Below, piece after piece: positions 32,150-39,201 of a DNA stretch of 64,000 bases. Source of the stretch: Collinsella aerofaciens. Lineage in GTDB: Bacteria > Actinomycetota > Coriobacteriia > Coriobacteriales > Coriobacteriaceae. The translations under genes and the position numbers were made by a program. Location of the stretch: contig JAJXHK010000001.1 of NCBI GenBank assembly GCA_021639365.1, forward strand, positions 124,001-188,000, written 5' to 3'. The notes beneath the pieces are model-generated. The model was given only the letters and a program-made list of their open reading frames with translations. It was not told the origin of the DNA and did not search any database. Within the stretch, counting starts at the first letter, position 1; each line of letters starts with the position of its first letter.

Positions 32150-32431
32150 TTACTTGATCTCCTGAATCGCGTAACGCGAAACATCTACGACGGCACCGGA
32201 TCGGACTTTGATTTGGACCTTTTCGCCTTCGATGCCTTTGACGGTTCCGTAGATACCGCCGGCGAAAAGGACCTCCTGACCCGGCTTGAGCTCGGTGTGC
32301 AGCTCTTTGAAGTACTTCTGCTTCTTTTTCATGTTGATCTGAGACCAGATGGTGTAAATCACACCCATGATGACAAGCAGACCCAAAAGAGCGACCGAGG
32401 AGCTCAGGACGCTGGCACCGAAATCGGCCAT
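32150..32431 (-). CDS. YajC-like small membrane protein inside the PTS operon
   Basis: The 93-residue product has an N-terminal membrane segment (SVALLGLLVIMGVIYTIWSQ, about 9-28), then a basic stretch (NMKKKQKYFKELHTELKPGQEV) and a beta-rich C-terminal part with AGGIYGTVKGI and EGEKVQIKVRSGAVVDV. This is the YajC pattern, known for a small partner of SecDF/Sec. Here it is embedded between IIA (1-bp overlap of stop and start) and IIB of a PTS operon, without sec genes nearby. YajC-like genes inside mannose-type PTS operons are seen in other Gram-positives, so it may help assemble or stabilise the IIC/IID complex. That role is inference. Confidence 0.85.
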   Translation of the reverse strand: MADFGASVLSSSVALLGLLVIMGVIYTIWSQINMKKKQKYFKELHTELKPGQEVLFAGGIYGTVKGIEGEKVQIKVRSGAVVDVSRYAIQEIK

Positions 32432-32874
32432 TAGATGCCGTCCTCGTCGCCGAAGATATCCTCTTCCTCGGCACCAGCGACGGAAGCGACCGTCTGGGCG
32501 GTGATGCCCGTCTGGCCAACGGTCACGGCCTGCTCGCCAAGCTCGGCGAGCGTGGCGTTGCCGCGGAGGAACAAAAGCTCAATAACCATGGGGAGGTTGG
32601 TGCCGGTCAGAACCTCGACGTTGTCGACATCCTGGGCGATCATCATCGACTGATTGAAGGGGGTACCGCCAAGCAGGTCGGTAAAGACGAGCACGCCATC
32701 GCACTCCTCACGCATAGCGGTAATGGCGGCGCGAAGATCCTCACCGTAGGAGGCAGCCTGATCGCCCTCGAAAGGAACGACGGTAAAAGCGGGCTGGTCG
32801 CCAGCGACCATTGCGATAGCGCTTGCAAGGCCGGGTGCGAACTGTCCATGACCGGTAAGAATAAAGCCAACCAT
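32431..32874 (-). CDS. PTS mannose/fructose-family IIA component
   Basis: The 147-residue protein starts MVGFILTGHGQFAPGLASA with the phosphorylatable His9, followed by FEGDQAASYGEDLRAAI, VLVFTDLLGGTPFNQS and LTGTNLPMVIELLF, all typical of IIA-Man. It accepts phosphate from HPr and donates it to IIB. It is the first gene of the PTS operon and lies behind a 700-bp control region with GntR-type palindromes and two 21-bp direct repeats. The tail (EEEDIFGDEDGI) is acidic. The next gene starts within its stop codon. Family assignment is secure. Confidence 0.95.
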   Translation of the reverse strand: MVGFILTGHGQFAPGLASAIAMVAGDQPAFTVVPFEGDQAASYGEDLRAAITAMREECDGVLVFTDLLGGTPFNQSMMIAQDVDNVEVLTGTNLPMVIELLFLRGNATLAELGEQAVTVGQTGITAQTVASVAGAEEEDIFGDEDGI

Positions 32875-32972
32875 TCAAATTTCCCTTCCGAAGGTGTGTA
32901 CGATCTGAGTTCGATGGTTTTCGGAAGCCAGCGGGCTGATGCCCTTAAAGCTTCTTAGAAAGCGTTCTTTGA

Positions 32973-33004
32973 AGACCAGTGGTCTCTCAACTGGTAGTAA
33001 CCAC
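32973..33004. promoter_or_regulatory. GntR-type operators upstream of the PTS operon
   Basis: AGACCAGTGGTCT (32973-32985) is a perfect 13-bp palindrome of the NagR/DasR kind, and CTGGTAGTAACCAC (32991-33004) repeats the palindrome found upstream of agaS. They lie 100-130 bp before the IIA start. The 32875-33575 gap holds these, two 21-bp repeats and AT-rich DNA. I see no gene in it. Confidence 0.6.
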
Positions 33005-33077
33005 GTGACGTGTTGTTGTCACTATATCACCACAGAAGAGGTCGCTTTCGTTGATTCAAACAGTAAAACGTTTTTGC

Positions 33078-33109
33078 ACCGCTCACGGCAAAAAATCGAC
33101 CGTTTACCG
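33078..33109 (+). promoter_or_regulatory. 21-bp-spaced direct repeat upstream of the PTS operon (site 1)
   Basis: ACCGCTCACGG at 33078 and ACCGTTTACCG at 33099 are exactly 21 bp apart. The intervening AAAAAATCG resembles the spacer at 4776-4805 read on its minus strand. It lies about 205 bp upstream of the IIA start. Confidence 0.55.
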
Positions 33110-33295
33110 CTCGTTAACACTTCTACCTGCGGTTTTGAAACCGTTTCGAAATGATTCGGCGTCAGATCGGGTCTCGCCCCGCGTCTAAACAACGCAGGGT
33201 GGCTAAAAATCGCATGTAGAAAAAATGCAGGTCATTATGAAGATTTGTGAATTGGTCTTTTTGACTTAATACCAGTTAGAACCAGTTTTGAGATT

Positions 33296-33327
33296 ATCGG
33301 TGAACGGTAGTTTTCGACCGTTCACCG
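33296..33327. promoter_or_regulatory. 21-bp-spaced repeat with inverted symmetry (site 2)
   Basis: ACCGTTCACC at 33317 has a degenerate partner ATCGGTGAAC at 33296, 21 bp upstream, and the same bases also form an inverted repeat (CGGTGAACGGT facing ACCGTTCACCG). It lies between the PTS promoter region and the DUF2975-like gene, near ACCAG motifs at 33271-33286. Confidence 0.5.
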
Positions 33328-33537
33328 GTTACTTGCAATCGTTTGCAGTTGTTTTCCCAGATGAATTAGAGAAGCCCAATGAAGCACTTGTGCGATCACG
33401 GGAAGTTTTGGCATTTGCCCTCATCCCCCGCGCGCCAAACTCCGGCATCCAAAATGAGCTAATAGGTCTCGTTAATCGTTTTCAATCATTACTTACTCAG
33501 TTCCGTAATTATTTATCGTTTGTCGTTAATTCTGATA

Positions 33538-33551
33538 TGATACAAGTATCA
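33538..33551. promoter_or_regulatory. putative operator of the DUF2975-XRE pair
   Basis: TGATACAAGTATCA has perfect 6-bp arms and overlaps a TATGAT -10-like box (33536-33541), 25 bp upstream of the gene start. It is a plausible autoregulatory site for the XRE protein encoded downstream. Confidence 0.5.
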
Positions 33552-33575
33552 TCCAAAACGCCGGTTGGAGGGGTT

Positions 33576-34214
33576 ATGGTCCATCGAAACGCATCTATAT
33601 CGAATGAAACCATCAGCCGCGAACAGACGATAGCCAAACTGAGGAAGCTCGCTCGCATCTGCAAATGGGCCACGATCTGCATTACCACCGCGCTCGCTCT
33701 GGGACTCCTCGCAGTCATTGCGATTGACCTTCTACTCATATTGCCTAGCCTCTCCCAAGGGTCGTGTCTCCAATCCGTAGAACTTCAAGCCGGCGAAGGG
33801 CCGTGCCTTGCTATCGTCGGTACCGATGCGCAAGCCCCACTTATGCTCGTTGCACACGATGGTCACACTGCCATAGGGAGCCTCTTGATGACATGTCTCG
33901 CGCTTACCATCGCGATAAGCGTGCGCAGGCTTTTCTTCAACATTGAAAAGGAAGGCAGGCCCTTTGACCTTGAATGTAACCAGACACTTCGTCGAGTAGG
34001 ACATTTATTCCTTATCGGCGGCGTTGCCGTGAGGCTTCTTGGTGCCGTAATCACAGGAATGATACTCTCAGGATTTGGCGACAGCTTTACGGATGCGTTC
34101 GTCGGCAAGCTATTCGAGCCCTCCATGCTCTTTGCAGGCCTGATTATTTGCCTGATTGCCAGCATCTTCCGCTACGGGTATATCCTGCAAAAACAAGATG
34201 ACGAGTTGCTCTAG
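33576..34214 (+). CDS. DUF2975-like membrane protein
   Basis: Translation is set at ATG 33576 by GGAGGGG immediately upstream; a longer open frame starting at 33288 has no ribosome site and non-coding-like sequence. The 212-residue product has a short cytoplasmic head, a membrane segment near 33-53 (ICITTALALGLLAVIAIDLLLI), a periplasmic loop of about 50 residues, a second segment near 108-125 followed by RRLFFNIEKEGRPFD, and two more near 147-165 and 182-200. The FFxIxxxGRPF motif after a TM is typical of DUF2975 proteins, which are commonly paired with a small XRE regulator, as here 9 bp downstream. Biological role unknown. Confidence 0.8.
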   Translation: MVHRNASISNETISREQTIAKLRKLARICKWATICITTALALGLLAVIAIDLLLILPSLSQGSCLQSVELQAGEGPCLAIVGTDAQAPLMLVAHDGHTAIGSLLMTCLALTIAISVRRLFFNIEKEGRPFDLECNQTLRRVGHLFLIGGVAVRLLGAVITGMILSGFGDSFTDAFVGKLFEPSMLFAGLIICLIASIFRYGYILQKQDDELL

Positions 34215-34223
34215 GGGGAATCC

Positions 34224-34463
34224 ATGATTATTCTGCGGCTTGACCGCATGCTCGCCGAACGCAAGATCTCATCCAAAGAGCTTGCGGAACGCGTGGGCAT
34301 CTCCCAGGTCAATATGTCACGCATTAAGACGGGCAAGGTTTCTGCCATACGTTTTTCAACTCTTGACGCGATATGCCGGGCACTCGACTGCCAACCGGGC
34401 GATGTACTGGAATATATATCCGACGATGAAGCCGATAGCCTTTTTGGACTTAAAGATGAATAG
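34224..34463 (+). CDS. small XRE-family (Cro/CI-like) transcriptional regulator
   Basis: The 79-residue protein is essentially one helix-turn-helix domain: MIILRLDRMLAERKISSKEL, AERVGISQVNMSRIKTGKV, FSTLDAICRALDCQPGDVLEYI. It belongs to the YozG/Cro-CI group that accompanies DUF2975 membrane proteins. It is 9 bp downstream of that gene and followed by a strong terminator, so the two form a bicistronic unit. The palindrome at 33538-33551 overlapping the putative promoter is a likely target. The paired membrane protein may modulate its activity; the signal is unknown. Confidence 0.9.
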   Translation: MIILRLDRMLAERKISSKELAERVGISQVNMSRIKTGKVSAIRFSTLDAICRALDCQPGDVLEYISDDEADSLFGLKDE

Positions 34464-34496
34464 ACATAATTAAGCCGCCAATCACGCCCTCAACGC

Positions 34497-34537
34497 AAAT
34501 TGCCCGCCAGAACGACTTCCGTACTGGCGGGCAATTT
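34497..34537. terminator. bidirectional terminator after the XRE gene
   Basis: AAATTGCCCGCCAG (34497-34510) pairs perfectly with CTGGCGGGCAATTT (34524-34537), with TTGTTTT following on the plus strand. It lies between convergent genes. Confidence 0.92.
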
Positions 34538-34577
34538 GTTTTCTATCAGCTAGATGCTCGATGGGCCGTGCAACTCT

Positions 34578-35663
34578 TTACGCAAACAAGCCATAGATGC
34601 TGATGTTGGCCTTGGCATAGAGGCCGTTAGCATACTCGGTCCACTTGGAGCTGGCGCTCGAAGCCTGCGAAGAGTACTGCTGGTAGGCGGTGTAATAGGC
34701 GGTCATGGCCTGCTTATAGGTTGCGCTATCGGCCGTAAAGGCATCGTCGGCGAACGCCTTAGCAAAGGTGCTGTCGGCGTCCTTCCAGGTGCCCTTTGAG
34801 CTATCCCACTCATCGCCGGCAAGGTTGATGATGTAGTCGGCGTAGTCCTTGCTCGCGGTCTCCTCGTTGCCGTCAGCAGGCTCGGTCGGAGCGGTCGGCA
34901 TGCTTGCGGAGCTATCGCCCACCTTCTTCTTGTAGAGCTTCTGCAGCGTCGCGGACTGACGGACGATCTGCTTGGCCTGGTCCTTGGACACGCCGTACTG
35001 CGTGGCCATGGTCTTGTAGTCGGAGGTGCCGATGGAATCCTCGGCGTACTGCTTCATTTCCTTGGAAGAAACGGTAATGCCCTCGTCCTCGGCAGCGTCC
35101 AGCAGAATCTGGTTGCGCACGTAGGACAAGATGACGTCGGCAGACGGAGCGGTGTAGTTGCCGTCGTCATCCTTGACGGTGTCGAGACTGTACTGGCTCT
35201 CGATGGCCTCACGCGCGGTGATGTCGCTCTTCTTGCCGTTGTAGCTATAGCTTGCCACGGTCGAATCGAGCTGGTCCTCGGTCAGAGCCGCCGAGCCGAC
35301 GCCTTTGCCGCCAAAACCTCCGTTGCCGATAAAGAAGCCGACCACGGCAGCGATCACGACGGCGACCACAAAGGCGGCAATCATCGTCTTCTTGTGCTTG
35401 CAAGCGTGGTCGTCCACGTCGGAGTCGTTGTCCTCATCCTGCTCCTCGGGCATGAGGTTCTCGTCGGCGGCGTCCGCGGCGATCTTTGCCTCCAGGCGAG
35501 CGTCCTCCTCCTCGGCGGTCGTGCCGGCGGCAATATGTTCGGCAGACGTGCCGGCGACCAGGTCGATCTTCTCGTCCTCATCACCGTCGGGGCCTTCGCT
35601 GCGCTCGATGATCTGGATGCCGTCGATCTCGTCCTTCTCGTCCTTCTTTTGAATCAGACCCAT
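34578..35663 (-). CDS. membrane-anchored SurA-N-like (foldase-type) protein
   Basis: The 361-residue protein has an acidic cytoplasmic head (about 1-90, rich in Asp/Glu), one membrane segment near 92-113 (TMIAAFVVAVVIAAVVGFFIG), and an extracellular helical part. The stretch ADVILSYVRNQILLDAAED followed by EGITVSSKEMKQYAEDS resembles the SurA/PrsA N-terminal chaperone domain, and TMATQYGVSKDQAKQIVRQS fits the same fold. No parvulin-type PPIase domain is present. The C-terminal part is Ala/Ser/Tyr-rich. It may be a secreted-protein chaperone anchored to the membrane. It is monocistronic between two strong hairpins. The family assignment is by pattern only. Confidence 0.7.
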   Translation of the reverse strand: MGLIQKKDEKDEIDGIQIIERSEGPDGDEDEKIDLVAGTSAEHIAAGTTAEEEDARLEAKIAADAADENLMPEEQDEDNDSDVDDHACKHKKTMIAAFVVAVVIAAVVGFFIGNGGFGGKGVGSAALTEDQLDSTVASYSYNGKKSDITAREAIESQYSLDTVKDDDGNYTAPSADVILSYVRNQILLDAAEDEGITVSSKEMKQYAEDSIGTSDYKTMATQYGVSKDQAKQIVRQSATLQKLYKKKVGDSSASMPTAPTEPADGNEETASKDYADYIINLAGDEWDSSKGTWKDADSTFAKAFADDAFTADSATYKQAMTAYYTAYQQYSSQASSASSKWTEYANGLYAKANISIYGLFA

Positions 35664-35701
35664 ATCAGTTACTCCTTGTTAGGAAACATAATCCCCAATA
35701 G

Positions 35702-35730
35702 AATACGCCCGGCAGAGCGCCGGGCGTATT
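35702..35730. terminator. hairpin between idh and the SurA-N-like gene
   Basis: AATACGCCCGGC (35702-35713) pairs perfectly with GCCGGGCGTATT (35719-35730). It lies 60 bp after the icd stop. There is only a short T-run on either strand. Confidence 0.65.
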
Positions 35731-35789
35731 GATTCTTAGGTTATACGCAAACACTTAAGTACTATTTAGGCGTTTGCAGCGTGCATACC

Positions 35790-36875
35790 TTAGGCCAGGT
35801 GCGCGATAACAGCATCGGCAAAGGCCTGCGTGCCCACAGCGCCCTCAACGGAGCCGGTCTGGGCACGACGCACGTCACCGGTAACCTGCTCGCCCTCGTC
35901 GAGCGTGGCAGACACGGCGGCACGGATGCGATTGGCTGCATCGTTCTCGCCCAGGTGGTCGAGCATCATAGCCGCAGAGAGGATCTCGGCCGTGGGGTTG
36001 GCGATATCCTGACCGGCGATATCGGGCGCGGAGCCGTGCGTAGCCTCAAAGATTGCGCAGTCGGCACCGATGTTGGAACCCGGAGCCATACCCAGGCCGC
36101 CCACCAAGCCGGCGCACAGGTCACTCACGATGTCGCCGTACAGGTTGGGCAGCACCAGGACATCGAAGTCGTTGGGGTTTTGGACCAGGCCCATGCAGGT
36201 AGCGTCGACGATCTTGTCGTTGAACTCGATATCGGGATAGTTGGCGGCCACCTCGCGCGCCACACGCAGGAACAGGCCGTCGGTCGCCTTCATGATGTTG
36301 GCCTTATGCACGGCCGTCACCTTTTTGCGGCCGCAGCGGCGGGCATACTCAAAGGCATACTCCACAATGCGGCGGCTCTTGGCGATGGAGATCGGCTTAA
36401 TCGAGATCGCGGAATCGGCGGCGAAGGTCTTTTGGCCCGAACGCTCGACAAGCTGCGAGAGCTCCTCGACCTCGGCAGCGCCCTCATCGAACTCGATGCC
36501 GGCGTAGAGGTCCTCGGTGTTCTCGCGCACGATGACCAGGTCGACGTCGCGGAAGCGCGAGCCGTCGCCCGGCTGCGACAGGCAAGGGCGCACGCAGGCG
36601 TACAGGTCGAAATGCTTGCGCAGGGCCACGTTGACGCTGCGGAAGCCCGTGCCGACCGGTGTGGTGATGGGGCCCTTGATGGCAACCTTGGTCTCGGCGA
36701 CCGCATCGAGGACGTGCTGGGGCAGCGGCGTGCCAAACTCGTCCATGACGCCGGCACCGGCCTCCTGGACGTTCCAGTTGATCTGGACACCGGTGGCCTC
36801 GACCACGCGGCGCATGGCCTGCGTAATCTCGGGACCGATACCGTCACCGGGAATCAGGACTACATCGTGCGCCAT
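35790..36875 (-). CDS. icd: NAD-type isocitrate dehydrogenase
   Basis: The 361-residue protein belongs to the isocitrate/isopropylmalate dehydrogenase family: LIPGDGIGPEIT, TTPVGTGFRSVNVALRKHFD and LYACVRPC (isocitrate-type, close to mitochondrial IDH3), RENTEDLYAGIE, KANIMKATDGLF, LYGDIVSDLCAGLVGG and HGSAPDIAGQDIANP. It oxidises isocitrate to 2-oxoglutarate, probably with NAD. Isopropylmalate or homoisocitrate dehydrogenase would be the alternatives, but the FRSVNVALRK block favours isocitrate. It is the last gene of a four-gene unit with a HEAT-like protein (7 bp upstream), a small membrane protein and a hydroxyisobutyrate dehydrogenase-like protein. Confidence 0.9.
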   Translation of the reverse strand: MAHDVVLIPGDGIGPEITQAMRRVVEATGVQINWNVQEAGAGVMDEFGTPLPQHVLDAVAETKVAIKGPITTPVGTGFRSVNVALRKHFDLYACVRPCLSQPGDGSRFRDVDLVIVRENTEDLYAGIEFDEGAAEVEELSQLVERSGQKTFAADSAISIKPISIAKSRRIVEYAFEYARRCGRKKVTAVHKANIMKATDGLFLRVAREVAANYPDIEFNDKIVDATCMGLVQNPNDFDVLVLPNLYGDIVSDLCAGLVGGLGMAPGSNIGADCAIFEATHGSAPDIAGQDIANPTAEILSAAMMLDHLGENDAANRIRAAVSATLDEGEQVTGDVRRAQTGSVEGAVGTQAFADAVIAHLA

Positions 36876-36881
36876 AATCTG

Positions 36882-37580
36882 TTACTCCTCGTCTTCGGCG
36901 TCGTCAGATTTTTTTACGCTAGCACGCTTCTTCTTTTTGGAGAGATCCAGGCCAAAACGTTTAACAAGCATTTCGCAAATCTCGCTCGAACGGGCCTTGA
37001 GATAGCTGCCCTTACCGTTCTCGGCATCGAACTTAAGGCGCAGCGCAAGCTTCTCGGCAACTTCGGCGTCGATCTCGCCCTGGCAAAACTCGTACAGGCA
37101 ACCGAGCATGTCGCGATACTCAAGGTCGCCGTGGTAGCACTGGATGGCCTCGTCCAGGATGGGCCAAGCCTCGCGCGAACGCTCGACACTCGTGGCACCC
37201 CACACGCACAGCAGGCGGAAGGCGGCATAGCGCAGCGTGGAGGAGATCTCGTCGAACAGTGCGGTCTCGGCGCCCTCAAAGGCATCGCCCAGCTGCTCAG
37301 GGCAGGTGGTGGCGAGCGCCGTCAGGGCATCGAGGGCCTCCCAGCGGGTCTGCGCCTCGGGGCGGTCGAGTGCCTCGATCAACGCGGGCACGCAGGGCAC
37401 GACGCGCTGCGGATCGCGCTCGGCAAGCAGGTGCAGCACGCGGGCGGCAAACTGGCGGATGCGGCGCGTGGGGCAGCCGAGCTCCTGGACCAGGCGATCG
37501 ACGGCGTTCTCGTTCTCCTCTGCCAGCTGGAGCTGTGCCAGCTCCTCGTCGGTGAGCTGTTCGTCTTTGTTTTCTGCCAT
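36882..37580 (-). CDS. HEAT-repeat-like hypothetical protein
   Basis: I do not recognise a named family. The 232-residue protein is all-helical. Residues about 25-150 form HEAT-like repeats: NAVDRLVQELGCPTRRIRQF, FAARVLHLLAERDPQRVVP, VPALIEALDRPEAQTRWEAL, LDALTALATTCPEQLGD. The last 40 residues are charged with a Lys-rich segment (LDLSKKKKRASVKKSDDAED). Such proteins usually mediate protein-protein contacts. It is sandwiched in an operon between a small membrane protein (15 bp upstream) and icd (7 bp downstream), which suggests coordinated expression but not a specific function. Confidence 0.75.
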   Translation of the reverse strand: MAENKDEQLTDEELAQLQLAEENENAVDRLVQELGCPTRRIRQFAARVLHLLAERDPQRVVPCVPALIEALDRPEAQTRWEALDALTALATTCPEQLGDAFEGAETALFDEISSTLRYAAFRLLCVWGATSVERSREAWPILDEAIQCYHGDLEYRDMLGCLYEFCQGEIDAEVAEKLALRLKFDAENGKGSYLKARSSEICEMLVKRFGLDLSKKKKRASVKKSDDAEDEE

Positions 37581-37595
37581 AGTTACCTCTTCTTA

Positions 37596-38024
37596 CTATT
37601 TCTTAGCGTGCTTGCCAGCACCCTTGCTGTCATCGGTGACCGAGATGAGCTGTCGGTCGGCCGCGCCATTGCGACGTGCGCGGCGGCGCTCCTCGGCGTC
37701 GCCCGCGTCGGCGGCGGCGCGATGAGCCTTGTTGACGTTAAAGACCTCGTCGTGCTTGCGCCACGGACCGACGGACTCGCCAAAGCTCATCTTAAGGCCG
37801 GCGATAAAGCCGCCGAGCCAGCCGATCGGCGCAAACTGCACCAGCGGGAACAGCGAGAACACCCAGGTCAGCAGGACGACTGCCGCCGCACCCGCAAAGT
37901 TGGCAATCCAGTAGTCGCGCTTGGTGATCACGCGCTTTTCGCAGGCCCACTGGCCGCACAAAAAGCCGATGTAGATCGCAAAGAGAAAGAGCACCAGCGC
38001 AAGCACCACGAACGTCCAGCTCAT
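37596..38024 (-). CDS. small hypothetical membrane protein
   Basis: The chosen ATG at 38024 has GGGAG 8 bases upstream and follows the upstream gene's stop closely. The 142-residue product has two hydrophobic segments (SWTFVVLALVLFLFAIYIGF at 2-21; FAGAAAVVLLTWVFSLFPLV at about 41-60), a short hydrophobic stretch PIGWLGGFIAGL, and a basic cytoplasmic tail (AEERRRARRNGAADRQ, GAGKHAKK). The family is not recognised. It lies between a hydroxyisobutyrate dehydrogenase-like gene and the HEAT-like gene in one transcription unit. The tail end GKHAKK recalls that of the 3018-4049 membrane protein. Confidence 0.7.
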   Translation of the reverse strand: MSWTFVVLALVLFLFAIYIGFLCGQWACEKRVITKRDYWIANFAGAAAVVLLTWVFSLFPLVQFAPIGWLGGFIAGLKMSFGESVGPWRKHDEVFNVNKAHRAAADAGDAEERRRARRNGAADRQLISVTDDSKGAGKHAKK

Positions 38025-38029
38025 GGGCG

Positions 38030-39109
38030 CTACTCCCCGTGATGGTGGCCGCAGCAGCACTCGTGGCCGTCGTCATGACCGTGTCCGCCGCAGCACTCGT
38101 GGTCCTCGCCGTGGTGATGGCCACAACCGCACTCACGGTCCTCGCCGTGCTCGCCGCAACCGCAACCTTCCTCGTGAGCGCCATGCTCCTCGGGACGATA
38201 CTGCGACCAGTCCAGACCGGCGGCGATGGCATCGGCCTCCTCCTTATAGAGGACCGTGATGGCCTGGGTGCCCAGCTTGGCGCCACCGATAGCGTCGAGC
38301 ATGTCGTAGAGCGTAAAGGCCACGTCGGCGCCGGGCAGCGCGAGCTCGCGGTCATCGGCGTAGGCGAGCGCCAGACGCAGGTCCTTAATGAAGTGCTCGA
38401 CCATAAAGCCGGGCTTGTAGTCGCCGTCGAGCGCCTTGGGCGCCAGACTCTCCATGGCGCCGGACTTGCCGGTGCCGCCCAGGATCATCTGACGGGTCTT
38501 CTCCAGATCAAGGCCGCTCAGCTCGGCAAACGCCAGCGCATCGGCCATACCGACCATGCAGGCGCCCAGCGACACCTGGTTGGCGAGCTTGGCAGCCTGG
38601 CCCTTGCCGGCGCCATCGAAGCAGCAGATATTTGCCGCAAAGGTGGCAAGGATGTCGCGGACTGGGGCGATATCGTTCTCGGTGGCGCCCACGATAGCCG
38701 TGAGCGTGCCGGCGATAGCACCAGACTCGCCGCCGGTGACGGGGCAGTCAAACGCCATGCGGCCGGAAACCTGGGCGGCCTCGGCAATGTCGCGCGCCAG
38801 CTCGGGCGAGCTCGTGGTGAGGTCGATCAGCACCGCGCCGGGCTTAGTGCAGGCCAGCAGGCCGTCGCCCGCCAGGTAGAGTTCCTCGACCTCGGAGGGA
38901 TAACCCACCATGGTAAAGACGACGTCGGCGTTCGCCACGGCATCTGCCGGCGTATCGGCCCAGACGGCGCCGTGCTCGATAAGCGAGGCGGCCTTGGACT
39001 TGGTGCGGTTGTTGACCGTGACGGGATAGCCGGCGTCCAGGATGTGGCCGGCGATGGGGGCACCCATGATTCCGGTGCCGATGAATGCGACGGAGAGCTT
39101 GTTTGCCAT
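38030..39109 (-). CDS. 3-hydroxyisobutyrate dehydrogenase-like protein with His/Cys-rich tail
   Basis: Residues 1-305 form a complete beta-hydroxyacid dehydrogenase: Rossmann motif FIGTGIMGAPIAGHILDAGY, DCPVTGGESGAIAGTL (substrate loop), and KLANQVSLGACMVG with the catalytic Lys. It should oxidise a 3-hydroxyacid such as 3-hydroxyisobutyrate, or reduce tartronate semialdehyde, with NAD(P). The last ~53 residues are an unusual extension with about 13 His and 9 Cys in repeats such as ECGCGHHHGEDHECCGG. This looks like a metal-binding tail; nothing like it belongs to the core family. It starts the unit that runs to icd. The tail could buffer Zn or Ni or help metal-dependent oligomerisation; this is inference. 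Confidence 0.88.
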   Translation of the reverse strand: MANKLSVAFIGTGIMGAPIAGHILDAGYPVTVNNRTKSKAASLIEHGAVWADTPADAVANADVVFTMVGYPSEVEELYLAGDGLLACTKPGAVLIDLTTSSPELARDIAEAAQVSGRMAFDCPVTGGESGAIAGTLTAIVGATENDIAPVRDILATFAANICCFDGAGKGQAAKLANQVSLGACMVGMADALAFAELSGLDLEKTRQMILGGTGKSGAMESLAPKALDGDYKPGFMVEHFIKDLRLALAYADDRELALPGADVAFTLYDMLDAIGGAKLGTQAITVLYKEEADAIAAGLDWSQYRPEEHGAHEEGCGCGEHGEDRECGCGHHHGEDHECCGGHGHDDGHECCCGHHHGE

Positions 39110-39201
39110 GAAACCTTTCCTTTTGGGTTGGGTGTTGTTACCAGGTTGAATACTCGGCGCCAGTGCTTGAACTGCGGGGCGCCTGTGGTCGTAGCGCCTG
39201 C

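Noticed and set aside
33288..33575. N-terminal extension of the DUF2975-like protein
   Set aside because: It overlaps the 21-bp repeat and the promoter-like palindrome, and the real ribosome site is directly before 33576.
35781..38042. 753-codon plus-strand open frame across icd, the HEAT-like gene and the small membrane protein
   Set aside because: It spans three well-supported minus-strand genes and their junctions and its composition is typical of an antisense shadow.
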